From an uncultured Pedobacter sp. (GTDB taxonomy: Bacteria > Bacteroidota > Bacteroidia > Sphingobacteriales > Sphingobacteriaceae), in assembly GCF_946479715.1 (NCBI RefSeq), contig NZ_CAMLHF010000148.1:1-14495 (forward strand): a DNA stretch of 14,495 nucleotides, in the 5' to 3' direction. Positions 1 through 8,130 of the stretch are shown one piece after another. Position 1 is the first letter of the stretch. Each line of letters starts with the position of its first letter. The notes under the pieces were generated by a model. It was not told the origin of the DNA and did not search any database. It saw nothing but the letters and a program-made list of their open reading frames with translations. A program made the translations under genes and the position numbers.

Positions 1-1835
1 AACGGTTTCCAACCAATATAGTCTCCAATTCTTACGGCTTGCCCCGACGCAACTTTTGCATCATATTCCGCTCTTTTTTCAGGATCTACGCTTGGCAACC
101 AGGTAAGTTTGGATAAAGTCTCGTTGTCTTTGCTCATTCCACGGTATTTTCCGCCGAATTTAAGCGAGTTTGCAAATTTGCCAGTGGCAATTGGCACTGT
201 AAGGTCTAACTGTGCCAGGTATTGCTGTGTAGTTGCCCTTGCATCGGTGCCGGTTAATGCGTCCATATACCAGGTATCTACCGAGTCGGCGTGGAAAGAT
301 GGTCTGCTGGCTAAACTTCCCAATATATTATCAATTTCGAATCCTTTATCAGCTTTAACAAATCTGGTGTCCAGATAATCCATTTGTACCGATTTTTCGT
401 TCTCACTTTCCAGTTCAAGTTCCCTTCGATTTGGTGTGTTCTGAACATTTTTCATATAAGAGCTCTTCCAGTTAAGTTTTACTTTACCCAACACGTGCTC
501 TCCTTCCATTCCAAAGTTCATGATCTTCTGCTCTATCATGGCAGCATTCCTATCATTTACCCCACCTTCTATATGTCGTTCTAACTCTGGCTGATATTTA
601 GGATGTTTAGGATCATTGTTTAAATTCAGGTAAGGCACCTTTGCAACATCATCAATAAAGTCTCTGTTGGCATCTGTGATTTTTCTTTTAGCGCCTTCCC
701 ATCCAGGTGCACGTTCCCAGTTTTTTGGATAACCGTTACCAAGGTCATCTACCTTCAGTGTAGAGATCTCTCTCCAATCCTTGTAGTTGTTGTAAATTCC
801 TGTAAAAGTAATTGTGTTTTTAAGGTTCAGCTTATAATCGAGACCAACGGTATAACTTTGCCTGATTCGTTCCAGTTTGTTTTGAACCATATTCAGGTAC
901 TGTGGCATGAAATAAGTTTGCTTGTCTACCCAATTCACATCTTCCCAGGCGCTTCCATGTGAGGAACTTCCCAAAAACTGACGATAATAGGATGCAGAGG
1001 CCATTACACCTAATTTTTTATCTTTTAGAAAACGATCACCGAACACAAAGTTTCCATTATAGGTTTGCTTATGCACAATTTGGCTATAGCCTGACCCACC
1101 GGTAAGTGAGAGTAATTTTTTATACGGGGCCTTTCTGGTGATTAGGTTTACTACCCCACCAATCGCATCTCCATCCATATCTGGTGTAATGGCTTTGGTT
1201 ACTTCAACTGTTTGAACCATATCCGCAGGGATGGCACTTATACTTACTGATCTGTTGTCGCCTGTGCCGGATATATTGGTACCGTTGATGTTGATGGTAC
1301 TTTTAGAAGGATCTGTTCCGCGGATACTAACCAGAGAAGCTTCCCCTTCGTCCAGCTGCACGTAAATCCCCGGAACCCTTTTTAATGCATCACCGATATT
1401 GGGATCTGGAAAACGACCAATCTGATCTGCAGAAATCACGTTAACGATCCGGTCAGAGTTTTTTTGCTGATTAAGTGCTTTTAGTGTGGAGCTCATTTGC
1501 CCGGAAACTACCACCTCAGAAAGTTTGGCTCCTGTGGTGAGTTTTAATTTAAAATCAATGTTTATGGCCTTCTTCTCCATAACAACCATTTTTGTTTGCG
1601 GTTCATAACCAATATAGGCTACTAAAACCTCATGTTTTCCGGCAGGTACATCTATAAGTTTAAAGCCTCCGTTCTCATCGGTGATCACTCCCCTGTTTAG
1701 GCTGGGGATCCTGACTGTGGCGCCAGGCAATGTTGAACCGCCTTCATCCACAACCCGACCGGTAATTAATCCCTGGGCCGAGAGTACTGCCGGCAGTAAA
1801 AGCAATGATAATATAAGTACGCAAAAGTGTTTCAT
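1..1835 (-). CDS. TonB-dependent outer-membrane receptor, 3' part beyond left edge
   Basis: The reverse-strand frame from the ATG at 1833-1835 stays open for 611 codons to the window edge. It should encode an outer-membrane beta-barrel that imports a ligand using TonB energy. Visible are a signal peptide (MKHFCVLILS start, cleavage near LSAQ), a carboxypeptidase-regulatory-like domain (GRVVDEGG, LPGATV; about residues 25-110), then a plug domain with RFPDPNIGDALKRVPGI, VSIRG and DMDGDAIGGVVNL motifs, followed by barrel strands rich in Y/W/N. The FPD-N-DAL-RVPG and DMDG-IGGVVN motifs are typical of the TIGR01782-like receptor class, not SusC. No SusD is visible, though one could lie further left. 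The ligand is unknown. It sits 333 bases downstream of the TPR-HTH regulator on the same strand and has its own candidate operator. The family call is secure; the ligand is not. Confidence 0.95.
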   Translation of the reverse strand, partial: MKHFCVLILSLLLLPAVLSAQGLITGRVVDEGGSTLPGATVRIPSLNRGVITDENGGFKLIDVPAGKHEVLVAYIGYEPQTKMVVMEKKAINIDFKLKLTTGAKLSEVVVSGQMSSTLKALNQQKNSDRIVNVISADQIGRFPDPNIGDALKRVPGIYVQLDEGEASLVSIRGTDPSKSTININGTNISGTGDNRSVSISAIPADMVQTVEVTKAITPDMDGDAIGGVVNLITRKAPYKKLLSLTGGSGYSQIVHKQTYNGNFVFGDRFLKDKKLGVMASASYYRQFLGSSSHGSAWEDVNWVDKQTYFMPQYLNMVQNKLERIRQSYTVGLDYKLNLKNTITFTGIYNNYKDWREISTLKVDDLGNGYPKNWERAPGWEGAKRKITDANRDFIDDVAKVPYLNLNNDPKHPKYQPELERHIEGGVNDRNAAMIEQKIMNFGMEGEHVLGKVKLNWKSSYMKNVQNTPNRRELELESENEKSVQMDYLDTRFVKADKGFEIDNILGSLASRPSFHADSVDTWYMDALTGTDARATTQQYLAQLDLTVPIATGKFANSLKFGGKYRGMSKDNETLSKLTWLPSVDPEKRAEYDAKVASGQAVRIGDYIGWKP

Positions 1836-1923
1836 TTTTTTGTTCTGAGTTTTGAATAATTTAAATTCTTGCTGAAATAAATTGTTGGTGTTTGCTTGTT
1901 TGTTTCTTATACCCCAGTCCTGA

Positions 1924-1941
1924 ATTCAAAGCGCTTTAAAT
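1924..1941. promoter_or_regulatory. LacI-family-like operator palindrome
   Basis: ATTCAAAGCGCTTTAAAT is an 18-base near-perfect inverted repeat: the core AAAGCGCTTT is perfect, one mismatched pair follows on each side, and three more pairs match. A palindrome with a central CG flanked by A/T-rich arms is the usual form of LacI/CcpA-family operators. It lies about 90 bases upstream of the receptor start codon, where a repressor could block transcription. No LacI-type gene is in the window, so the partner would be elsewhere. That it is an operator is inference from symmetry and position. Confidence 0.35.
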
Positions 1942-2005
1942 ACATTTCCGGGATAACGAAATCAAAGTTTGACAAGAATTTACAGCCTCACAAACGGCGA
2001 TCGTT

Positions 2006-2050
2006 ACAAAACAGCTACTACAGCAGAAATCGTCGGAACAAAACAGCTAC
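2006..2050. repeat. 13-base direct repeat, 32-base period
   Basis: ACAAAACAGCTAC occurs at 2006-2018 and exactly again at 2038-2050. Both copies are preceded by ATCGT, with one extra base before the first copy and four before the second. The 32-base period is close to three helical turns, so two protein monomers or dimers could bind the same face of the DNA. The repeat lies between the TPR-HTH regulator and the receptor, about 170-215 bases upstream of the receptor start. It may be an activator-binding site, but the function is unproven. Confidence 0.4.
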
Positions 2051-2168
2051 AAGCCAGAAAAAACTACAACAACAATCAGACTATCAGTTAATTACAAAAA
2101 AATAAAGTGCCATTAAATCTTTGTTAATTCTCCGTTATAAAATTCCTTCTGGTTATAAGTAGGATTGT

Positions 2169-3812
2169 TTAGAATTGCTGCACAAAGCTTAACAGGTTTT
2201 CACCCTCTGGAATTTGCAACTTCTGGCGAAGCCGATATTTAGATGTCCGTAAACTGTCGGGCGAAATTCCGATCATAGTGGCAATATCCCCTGAGTCCAG
2301 ATTCATTTTTAACAGGGCTAGTAAACGGAGGTCCGCAGAAGTAAGGCTATCACAATATTTTTTTAGTTCAGCAAAAAAGTTAACGTGAACTTTTTCAAAT
2401 ACCACCCTGAAATCATTCCAGTTTTTATCCTGATTACTGTTGGTACTGATCAGGTCTATCAATTGCTTTACCTCTTTACGCTGATCCCTTTTATCACTTT
2501 TAACAATCGTGTTCAGTTTCCCTTTTAGTTCCTCCAATAACTGGTTTTTCTGAATGATGTGCAGGGTATGGCTGGTCAGTTCCTTGCTTTTTAGTTCCAG
2601 CTCCTCACTGAGCAAGCTCTGTTCAAGCATTTTATTTTTTAGCTGGGCCTTCATAAAATCCTGCTGTGTATCAAAAATAATCTGGTCATTGCGACTTTTC
2701 ATACGCTGCTTGCTTAGAATAGTAAAGCCGAGCAGGATCAGGAGCAGACATATTGCGATTATCGATCCTGTGGAGATCAGGGTGATTTTTTTATCAACTT
2801 TCAATTGCTGAATTTCGCTATCCTTTCTTTCCACTTCAAAAAAGGTCTGCAGCAAATTGATCTGTTTGCTGCTTTCTTCCTTAAAGGTCTGGTGATAATT
2901 TTTACTGGCAGTCTCGCTGTAGTAATAGGCACTGTCGGTATTGCCCATTAGCTTATAGGTTTGGGCAAGGTTGTCACAAGCGCTTATAAGTTCTCTTTTA
3001 CTTTTAAGCTCAATTGCAAGCGCTTTGGCTTGCATGGTAGCCGAAAGGGCCTTTTTGTAATCTCCGGTTTTGCGATAGAAATCGCCGATGTTATTGATAT
3101 TTCCTATCTGCCCCAGCCTATTGTCCAACGATCTGTTTATTGATAGGGCCAGAGTAAAATACTTCAACGCATCGTTGTATTGGCGCTTGCGCTCCAGGAT
3201 TGAACCAATATCGTTATACACTTTGGCAAGCCCTAAACTATCGTCTATTTTTTTATAATGCCGAAGTGCGAGTTGTTGATAACCAAAACTGACGTCATAC
3301 GTATCTTTTCTTTCAAAAAACTTACCCAGAATACTATATGTTTTCGCTATTCCCTTGTCATTTCTGAGCTCCTGGAAAATTTTCAGCGCTTCTTTAAACA
3401 TCGGCAGAGATTTCTGTTTAAGATGAGCAGAACTGTAAGTTTGAGCAATGTTATTAAGATTTTGGGCAATGAACAGGCGATCATGCTCTCTTCGGAATAC
3501 CTTATCTGCCTTAAGATAAAAGGTTAGTGCCTGGGCATAAGCCCCCTGATAATGAAAAATCTTGCCTAACTGCTGGTAACATATAGCAAGAGCGTGTATA
3601 TCACCCTGATCGGTATATTGCTTACGGAGCTTTTGGATCAATAAAAATGCCGAATCAGGATTGGTAAGTACCAGTTTTTCTGTATGGGCCAGCACCCCTG
3701 CAGACGATTGAGGTGGAGTCTTGTGAAAAGCATTGAGGGCAAAAGAAAAAAGTGGTAAGAGAAATAATAAACTGAAAATACCGGAACCGGTTAACTTATT
3801 GCTTAAGTACAT
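2169..3812 (-). CDS. Membrane-anchored TPR regulator with LuxR-like HTH
   Basis: A 547-residue one-component regulator of a type common in Bacteroidota. In order: a hydrophobic export segment (about 10-28), about six tetratricopeptide repeats (about 45-310), a single transmembrane helix (about 343-367, ITLISTGSIIAICLLL), a charged coiled coil (about 368-435), and a C-terminal helix-turn-helix (about 489-535, with LTSADLRLLALL, IATMIGISPDSLRTS and KYRLRQKL). By this topology the TPRs face the periplasm and sense a ligand or protein, and the HTH faces the cytoplasm. I see no kinase or receiver domain. It diverges from the rhamnosidase gene (139 bases between starts) and precedes the receptor on its own strand, so it may control one or both; that is inference. 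The start is the first ATG and gives a complete export signal. Confidence 0.9.
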   Translation of the reverse strand: MYLSNKLTGSGIFSLLFLLPLFSFALNAFHKTPPQSSAGVLAHTEKLVLTNPDSAFLLIQKLRKQYTDQGDIHALAICYQQLGKIFHYQGAYAQALTFYLKADKVFRREHDRLFIAQNLNNIAQTYSSAHLKQKSLPMFKEALKIFQELRNDKGIAKTYSILGKFFERKDTYDVSFGYQQLALRHYKKIDDSLGLAKVYNDIGSILERKRQYNDALKYFTLALSINRSLDNRLGQIGNINNIGDFYRKTGDYKKALSATMQAKALAIELKSKRELISACDNLAQTYKLMGNTDSAYYYSETASKNYHQTFKEESSKQINLLQTFFEVERKDSEIQQLKVDKKITLISTGSIIAICLLLILLGFTILSKQRMKSRNDQIIFDTQQDFMKAQLKNKMLEQSLLSEELELKSKELTSHTLHIIQKNQLLEELKGKLNTIVKSDKRDQRKEVKQLIDLISTNSNQDKNWNDFRVVFEKVHVNFFAELKKYCDSLTSADLRLLALLKMNLDSGDIATMIGISPDSLRTSKYRLRQKLQIPEGENLLSFVQQF

Positions 3813-3951
3813 TTATTTATTACTGGATGCCAAATAACAAGTTTAAGCTTTGTCTGTGAACTTAAGTTTATCAAATCTTAAAGTCTCAGACCTCACAATA
3901 AAAAAATATAGTTTATCTTTCCTAACACAACAATGAATTTCAATAGTTTTT

Positions 3952-6639
3952 ATGAAAATAATCTTTACCAGTATTCTATTCTTACTTATTCCAACTTTAA
4001 TTTTCAGTAATCAATTAAAACCAAATATTGAAAAACTAGAGTGCGAACAGCTTTCAAATCCAATATCCATTGAGAATCAACATCCGGTGCTTAGCTGGCA
4101 ATTGGCATCGGAATATAAAGCAAAAAGTCAAACGGCATACCGGATAATAGTGGCAAGCAGTATCTCTTTATTACAGCAAAGTAAAGGTGATTACTGGGAT
4201 AGTGGCAAAACGAACTCCACAAATTCAAGTCAGGTTTTTTACAAGGGCAGGCCCTTAACTTCCAGAAAGAAGTTGTATTGGAAGGTAATGGTGTGGGATG
4301 AAAAAAATATGCCCTCTAACTGGAGTCAGACGGCCTTCTGGTCTATGGGCCTATTGAAAGCTACAGACTGGCAAGGGAAATGGATTGGAGCCTTCGAAAA
4401 TCCATTTCCAGATTCGTCTATTACCTATCCCTCTCCCTTTTTCCGTAAAGAATTCATAGCTGAAAAAAAGATAAAACAAGCTACTGTTCATATCAGTGGC
4501 CTGGGTTTTTATGAATTGTTTCTGAATGGAAAGAAAGTTGGAGACCAGGTACTGGCTCCGGCAGTTACCAATTATGATAAAAGATCACTGAAGAAATTAC
4601 TTTATCCTTATGATGATCAATCCACTCAACGCGTACTTTATAACAGTTTCGATGTTACTAATTATCTGCTTCAAAAAAACAATGCAATTGGAGTACAACT
4701 TGGAAATGGGTGGTACAACCAACGAGATCGAAGGGTTGAAGGCGATATGTGGTATGATGCGCCGAGGTTAATTTTTCAGTTAGAGATAGAATATGCAGAT
4801 GGAACCAGCAAAATCATCGGCTCGGATAAAACCTGGAAAACAGCAAACGGACCATTATTAAAGGATGGTATTTTTACCGGCGAAAAATATGATGCACGAT
4901 TAGAATTGGGAGAATGGAATAAAATTGGTTATTCCGACGTTCAGTGGAAACCCGCCATTTTTGTTCGTTCGCCTACTGGCACCTTACATCCGCAGCTAGC
5001 ACCTTTTGATAAAATTACCAGAACGCTAATACCTGCTTTTGAGGGCAAAACAAAAGATTCTGTTTATTCTTATCATTTAGATGAAACGGTATCAGGCTGG
5101 GCAGCGATAAGTGTTAAAGGAAAGGCAGGCAGTCGGATTAAAATTAGGTATATCAGCGAAGAAGGTGATGATTATGGTCAGTTCGATAGCTACATTCTGA
5201 AAGGCAAAGGAATAGAAAACTGGGAGCCAAAATTTACCTGGCATGCGTTCAGAAGGATTGAGCTAATTAGTCAGAATGTAAGTCTTGACAAGGAAAGTTT
5301 AAAAATAAAAGAAGTCCACACGGATGTAAAATCAAATGGAAATTTCGAATGTTCAAACCCATTTTTAAATAAAATAAATACAGCCTATATCAAAACACAA
5401 AATGCAAACTTTCATGGAAGTATAAGTAGCGATTGTCCTCATAGAGAAAGACTGGGCTATACCGGAGATGGGCAGGTGATTATAGAGAGTTCAATATTCA
5501 CTTATGATATGCGTCAGTTTTATCGCAAGTGGTTCAATGACATGGACGATGCCAGAAACAAAAAGACCGGATTTGTTACGCACACAGCACCTTTTGGCGG
5601 CGGCGGAGGGGGTCCGGCCTGGGGGTCGGCCTATGTAATTATGCCTTGGACATACTTTTCTCATTATGGTGATACCACAATATTGACCGAGCATTATACA
5701 GGTATGAAACAATGGGTTGAATACCTGCAAACGAGAACCGATAAAGACGGATTAATAAACAGAGAAGAACCTAACGGATGGTGTTTAGGAGATTGGTGTA
5801 CACCAAACAATATTGAAATTCCGGCACCTTTGGTTAACACTGCCTATTTTTATCATGTTACCAATATCATGACAAAAGTGGCAAAGACATTGGGTAAAAA
5901 TGATGATTATCAAAAATTTGAGAACCTTGCAAATGAAATAAAAATAAATTTTAATAAAGCGTATTATAACTCCTCAAAGCAAACATATTGGGAAGGCAGG
6001 CAGGGTGCTGATGTATTTGCATTAGCTTTTGGCCTGGTGCCCAATGAGAATTACGAGGTTGTTTTCAACTCGTTATTAGCCCATTTAAAAGAAATTAATT
6101 ATCATTTTGATACAGGTATTTTAGGAACTCCCCTGCTGATAAAAGTGCTTTCAGAAAATGACAGGGATGATATTGCCTACCAAATTATGAATCAAAAAGA
6201 TTCCCCGGGCTTTGGTTATTTACTGAACGGCAAAAACAGCACTTTATGGGAATCGTGGAATGGAGATGGCTCCAAGTGCCACCCTATGTTTGGAAGTGTA
6301 GTGGAATGGTTTTATTCGGGTATTGGCGGGATAAAGGTTGATCCGGCAAATGTTGGTATGAAACATTTTTTAATTCAGCCAAAACCTATAGCCGATTTAA
6401 ATTATTGCAAATCCTCATACAATAGTTCATTTGGAAAAATACGTTCAGAATGGAAAAGAGATAATGGAAAGCTGCAGGTATTGATTGAGGTCCCTAAAAA
6501 TAGTTCAGCAACCTTTGTTTTGCCTGCAAATAAAACGAAGATAAAGTATGATTCCGGACAAAGCACTTTAGCAAAAGAAATCAACAATAAATATGAGCTT
6601 GAATTTCAATCGGGCGTATATAAGTTTGAAATATTATAA
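3952..6639 (+). CDS. Secreted GH78 alpha-L-rhamnosidase
   Basis: An 895-residue enzyme expected to release terminal L-rhamnose from plant or bacterial glycans in the periplasm or outside the cell. It has a signal peptide (MKIIFTSILFLLIPT, residues 1-20), an N-terminal beta-sandwich (about 25-130), further beta domains (about 150-460), an alpha/alpha-barrel catalytic domain (about 470-800) and a C-terminal beta domain. The motif DCPHRERLGYTGD places D494, E499 and D506, and NSTLWESW places E767. Their spacing (5, 7 and 261) nearly equals that of Asp567, Glu572, Asp579 and Glu841 in Bacillus RhaB as I recall it, so the active site appears intact, with E499 as likely general acid. GDWCTPN (D614) is also typical. 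It is transcribed divergently from the TPR-HTH regulator and is visibly more A/T-rich than genes on the right. The natural substrate cannot be read from the sequence. Confidence 0.95.
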   Translation: MKIIFTSILFLLIPTLIFSNQLKPNIEKLECEQLSNPISIENQHPVLSWQLASEYKAKSQTAYRIIVASSISLLQQSKGDYWDSGKTNSTNSSQVFYKGRPLTSRKKLYWKVMVWDEKNMPSNWSQTAFWSMGLLKATDWQGKWIGAFENPFPDSSITYPSPFFRKEFIAEKKIKQATVHISGLGFYELFLNGKKVGDQVLAPAVTNYDKRSLKKLLYPYDDQSTQRVLYNSFDVTNYLLQKNNAIGVQLGNGWYNQRDRRVEGDMWYDAPRLIFQLEIEYADGTSKIIGSDKTWKTANGPLLKDGIFTGEKYDARLELGEWNKIGYSDVQWKPAIFVRSPTGTLHPQLAPFDKITRTLIPAFEGKTKDSVYSYHLDETVSGWAAISVKGKAGSRIKIRYISEEGDDYGQFDSYILKGKGIENWEPKFTWHAFRRIELISQNVSLDKESLKIKEVHTDVKSNGNFECSNPFLNKINTAYIKTQNANFHGSISSDCPHRERLGYTGDGQVIIESSIFTYDMRQFYRKWFNDMDDARNKKTGFVTHTAPFGGGGGGPAWGSAYVIMPWTYFSHYGDTTILTEHYTGMKQWVEYLQTRTDKDGLINREEPNGWCLGDWCTPNNIEIPAPLVNTAYFYHVTNIMTKVAKTLGKNDDYQKFENLANEIKINFNKAYYNSSKQTYWEGRQGADVFALAFGLVPNENYEVVFNSLLAHLKEINYHFDTGILGTPLLIKVLSENDRDDIAYQIMNQKDSPGFGYLLNGKNSTLWESWNGDGSKCHPMFGSVVEWFYSGIGGIKVDPANVGMKHFLIQPKPIADLNYCKSSYNSSFGKIRSEWKRDNGKLQVLIEVPKNSSATFVLPANKTKIKYDSGQSTLAKEINNKYELEFQSGVYKFEIL

Positions 6640-6657
6640 ACATCCAGCTTCTTAGTT

Positions 6658-7230
6658 TCAGATGTCTCTAGCTAAAAGACTTATTTTTCTGTTCCACTTT
6701 ATTTGGGCTTCTTTGTCTGAACCATGACTGGTTTCTTCATCATACTGATGCTGCAGTTTTTCGAACTCCTGATAAAACCTCTTGTAATTGGCTTTGATCT
6801 CATTCTTATAATTTTTGGTGTAATGGCTCGCGTTTAGGGCATCCTGAACCTTTTTTCCAATAAAGAACCCGATAACAATATGCCCCTGTTCGTGAGCGAT
6901 TAGCTGATCTAAATTCTCATTTTTTATTCTCGATCTGTCGAGGTAACTCCGAGAGCTATTAGGACTGATGTTCAACGTGACCCTTACTTTCACATCTTGT
7001 GAACGTCGGGTACCCTCTATGTTGAAACCATAACTATAATCTATATATGTCATGCTTGCAAAGGATGCATTATTAGGCACAGGACCTTTGAAAAAGTTAA
7101 TGTCAATTACCGGAATATCTTTAGAAATATTGCGCTGAGCATAACAACCACCCGGAGCCAAAAGCAAAAGGATAAACACAGAGAACAATACCCTAATAAT
7201 CAACCGACTACTTCTGATAAACACGTACAT
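6658..7230 (-). CDS. DUF922-family exported predicted metalloprotein
   Basis: 190 residues. An export signal (1-32, cleavage probably after CYA; the PGGC stretch does not fit a good lipobox) is followed by a DUF922-like domain: FFKGPVPNNASFASMTY near the start, HEQGH at residues 113-117 and the family's characteristic end YDEETSHG...KEAQIKWN (about 163-180). HExxH is a zinc-binding signature, with E114 as potential catalytic base, so the family is predicted to be a metallopeptidase; I know of no proven substrate. Its ATG lies inside the end of the GH16 gene with a 23-base overlap, so translation is probably coupled and both belong to one transcript. No other ATG would keep the signal peptide. 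It converges with the rhamnosidase gene, with an 18-base gap. Confidence 0.85.
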   Translation of the reverse strand: MYVFIRSSRLIIRVLFSVFILLLLAPGGCYAQRNISKDIPVIDINFFKGPVPNNASFASMTYIDYSYGFNIEGTRRSQDVKVRVTLNISPNSSRSYLDRSRIKNENLDQLIAHEQGHIVIGFFIGKKVQDALNASHYTKNYKNEIKANYKRFYQEFEKLQHQYDEETSHGSDKEAQIKWNRKISLLARDI

Positions 7231-8071
7231 AATCTACTTCAAAACGGTTGGGGAATTTGGTATTTGCAAGCTCTCCCCCATTCGTACCTCCCATGGCAAG
7301 GTTCAACAGCATATAATGAGGTTGTTTGAATGGATGTGTATTACTGCCATCTTTGTTGTAAAGACTATCCATATCTACTTTAATCAGCAGTTGATCATCT
7401 ATATATAAAGCGATGTCTTTTTCTGTCCAGTCCATTCGCCAGATGTGGAATTTTGAGACCCATTCAGGTCCGCCCAATTCTATGATGGACTTGGTATTAC
7501 TGTGCCATTCAGCTTGATATTTTTTTGAGGTCCCCACAGCAATGTTGGCCAGTAATTTCCCTCGGTAATATTCCATCATGTCTATTTCACCATTAGAAGG
7601 CCATTCTCCGGATACACCGAGTGTCCACCATGCCGGCCAAAGCCCGGAGCTTACATCAATTTTACCCCGCATTACAAAACGACCATATTGCCAGGAATGT
7701 TTACCAGCGGTTTTTATGCTCGACGAAGTATATTCAGCATTTTCGCGATTAATTCTCCAATCTCCAGATTCCTTTTTAAACCCTGGATTAGGTATGGTTT
7801 CTTTTCTTCCTTCAATAACAAGCAGCCCGTTTTCACACCAGGCATTATCCGCCTGGTACCATTGGGCTTCTTCGTTGCGTACAAAGCCCTGCTCATACTT
7901 CCAGCTTGTAGAGTCAGGTTTACCATTATTGTTAAACTCATCTGCCCAGACCAACTTATAACCTTCTTTTGTGTAAATCGATTCTGGGTTTGCTTTCTGT
8001 GCCGATACATTTAAAGTTCCAGCAACGGCAAAAGCAAAAAGGATGCAAGTCATTTTATTTGCCATATTCAT
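7208..8071 (-). CDS. GH16 endo-beta-glucanase, laminarinase type
   Basis: 287 residues. Exported glycoside hydrolase expected to cut internal beta-1,3 (or mixed beta-1,3/1,4) glucan bonds with retention. It has a signal peptide (1-24, cleavage at VSA-Q), then one GH16 jelly-roll: LVWADEFN at about 40-47, the NEEAQWYQ stretch typical of laminarinases, WPAWWTLG, and the active site EIDMME at 162-167. E162 is the expected nucleophile and E167 the acid/base; the additional M gives the beta-bulge form (ExDxxE) seen in laminarinases, not the lichenase ExDxE. No carbohydrate-binding module follows. ATGs at 8069, 8063 and 8051 all keep a usable signal peptide; the first is used here. It lies 59 bases after the SnoaL-like gene and overlaps the DUF922 gene. 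Family call secure; linkage specificity is inferred. Confidence 0.93.
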   Translation of the reverse strand: MNMANKMTCILFAFAVAGTLNVSAQKANPESIYTKEGYKLVWADEFNNNGKPDSTSWKYEQGFVRNEEAQWYQADNAWCENGLLVIEGRKETIPNPGFKKESGDWRINRENAEYTSSSIKTAGKHSWQYGRFVMRGKIDVSSGLWPAWWTLGVSGEWPSNGEIDMMEYYRGKLLANIAVGTSKKYQAEWHSNTKSIIELGGPEWVSKFHIWRMDWTEKDIALYIDDQLLIKVDMDSLYNKDGSNTHPFKQPHYMLLNLAMGGTNGGELANTKFPNRFEVDYVRVYQK

Positions 8072-8130
8072 TTCTAATACAAGTGATATGCATCCCTTAA
8101 GGTAATCATTCTGAATTTTATTCCAACATT

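Larger units (their letters stand above)
1836..2168. other. 333-base non-coding stretch upstream of the receptor
   Basis: No convincing gene. The plus strand has an open frame of 69 codons (1896-2105), but its product is rich in K/Q/N/S, has no domain and no ribosome binding site, so I treat it as chance. The plus strand of about 1985-2105 is A/C-rich and T-poor, so a transcript of the receptor strand would be G/U-rich there. The stretch holds a LacI-family-like palindrome (1924-1941) and a 13-base direct repeat (2006-2018 and 2038-2050). An A-run near 2095-2105 reads as a U-run in the regulator's transcript, but I see no GC-rich stem before it, so no standard terminator. A possible receptor promoter is a TTTG box then TATTTAAA about 20 bases later, overlapping the palindrome; it is a poor consensus match. 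Confidence 0.5.

Noticed and set aside
109..584. Plus-strand open frames inside the left receptor
   Set aside because: The reverse strand carries a continuous TonB-dependent receptor frame through this region.
1896..2105. 69-codon plus-strand open frame between regulator and receptor
   Set aside because: Product is low-complexity K/Q/N/S-rich, has no ribosome binding site or recognisable domain, and the A-rich composition explains the lack of stops. Possible but unsupported.
3813..3951. Promoter elements for the rhamnosidase and the TPR-HTH regulator
   Set aside because: TAGTTTAT, a perfect AACTTAAGTT palindrome (3859-3868) and a TTTG box are present, but none forms a convincing -33/-7 pair at proper spacing, so I did not annotate them.
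5596..5612. G-rich run that could be a phase-variable slippage tract in the rhamnosidase gene
   Set aside because: It encodes a glycine-rich stretch common at this place in related GH78 enzymes as I recall, and the homopolymer part is only five G, so slippage control is unlikely.
6640..6665. ACATC/GATGT hairpin between the rhamnosidase and DUF922 genes
   Set aside because: Only five pairs with a 16-base loop and no T-tract; easily expected by chance.
7578..8014. Several overlapping open frames on both strands within the GH16 gene
   Set aside because: They lie inside a clearly recognisable GH16 coding region, have no family features and are expected as shadows.
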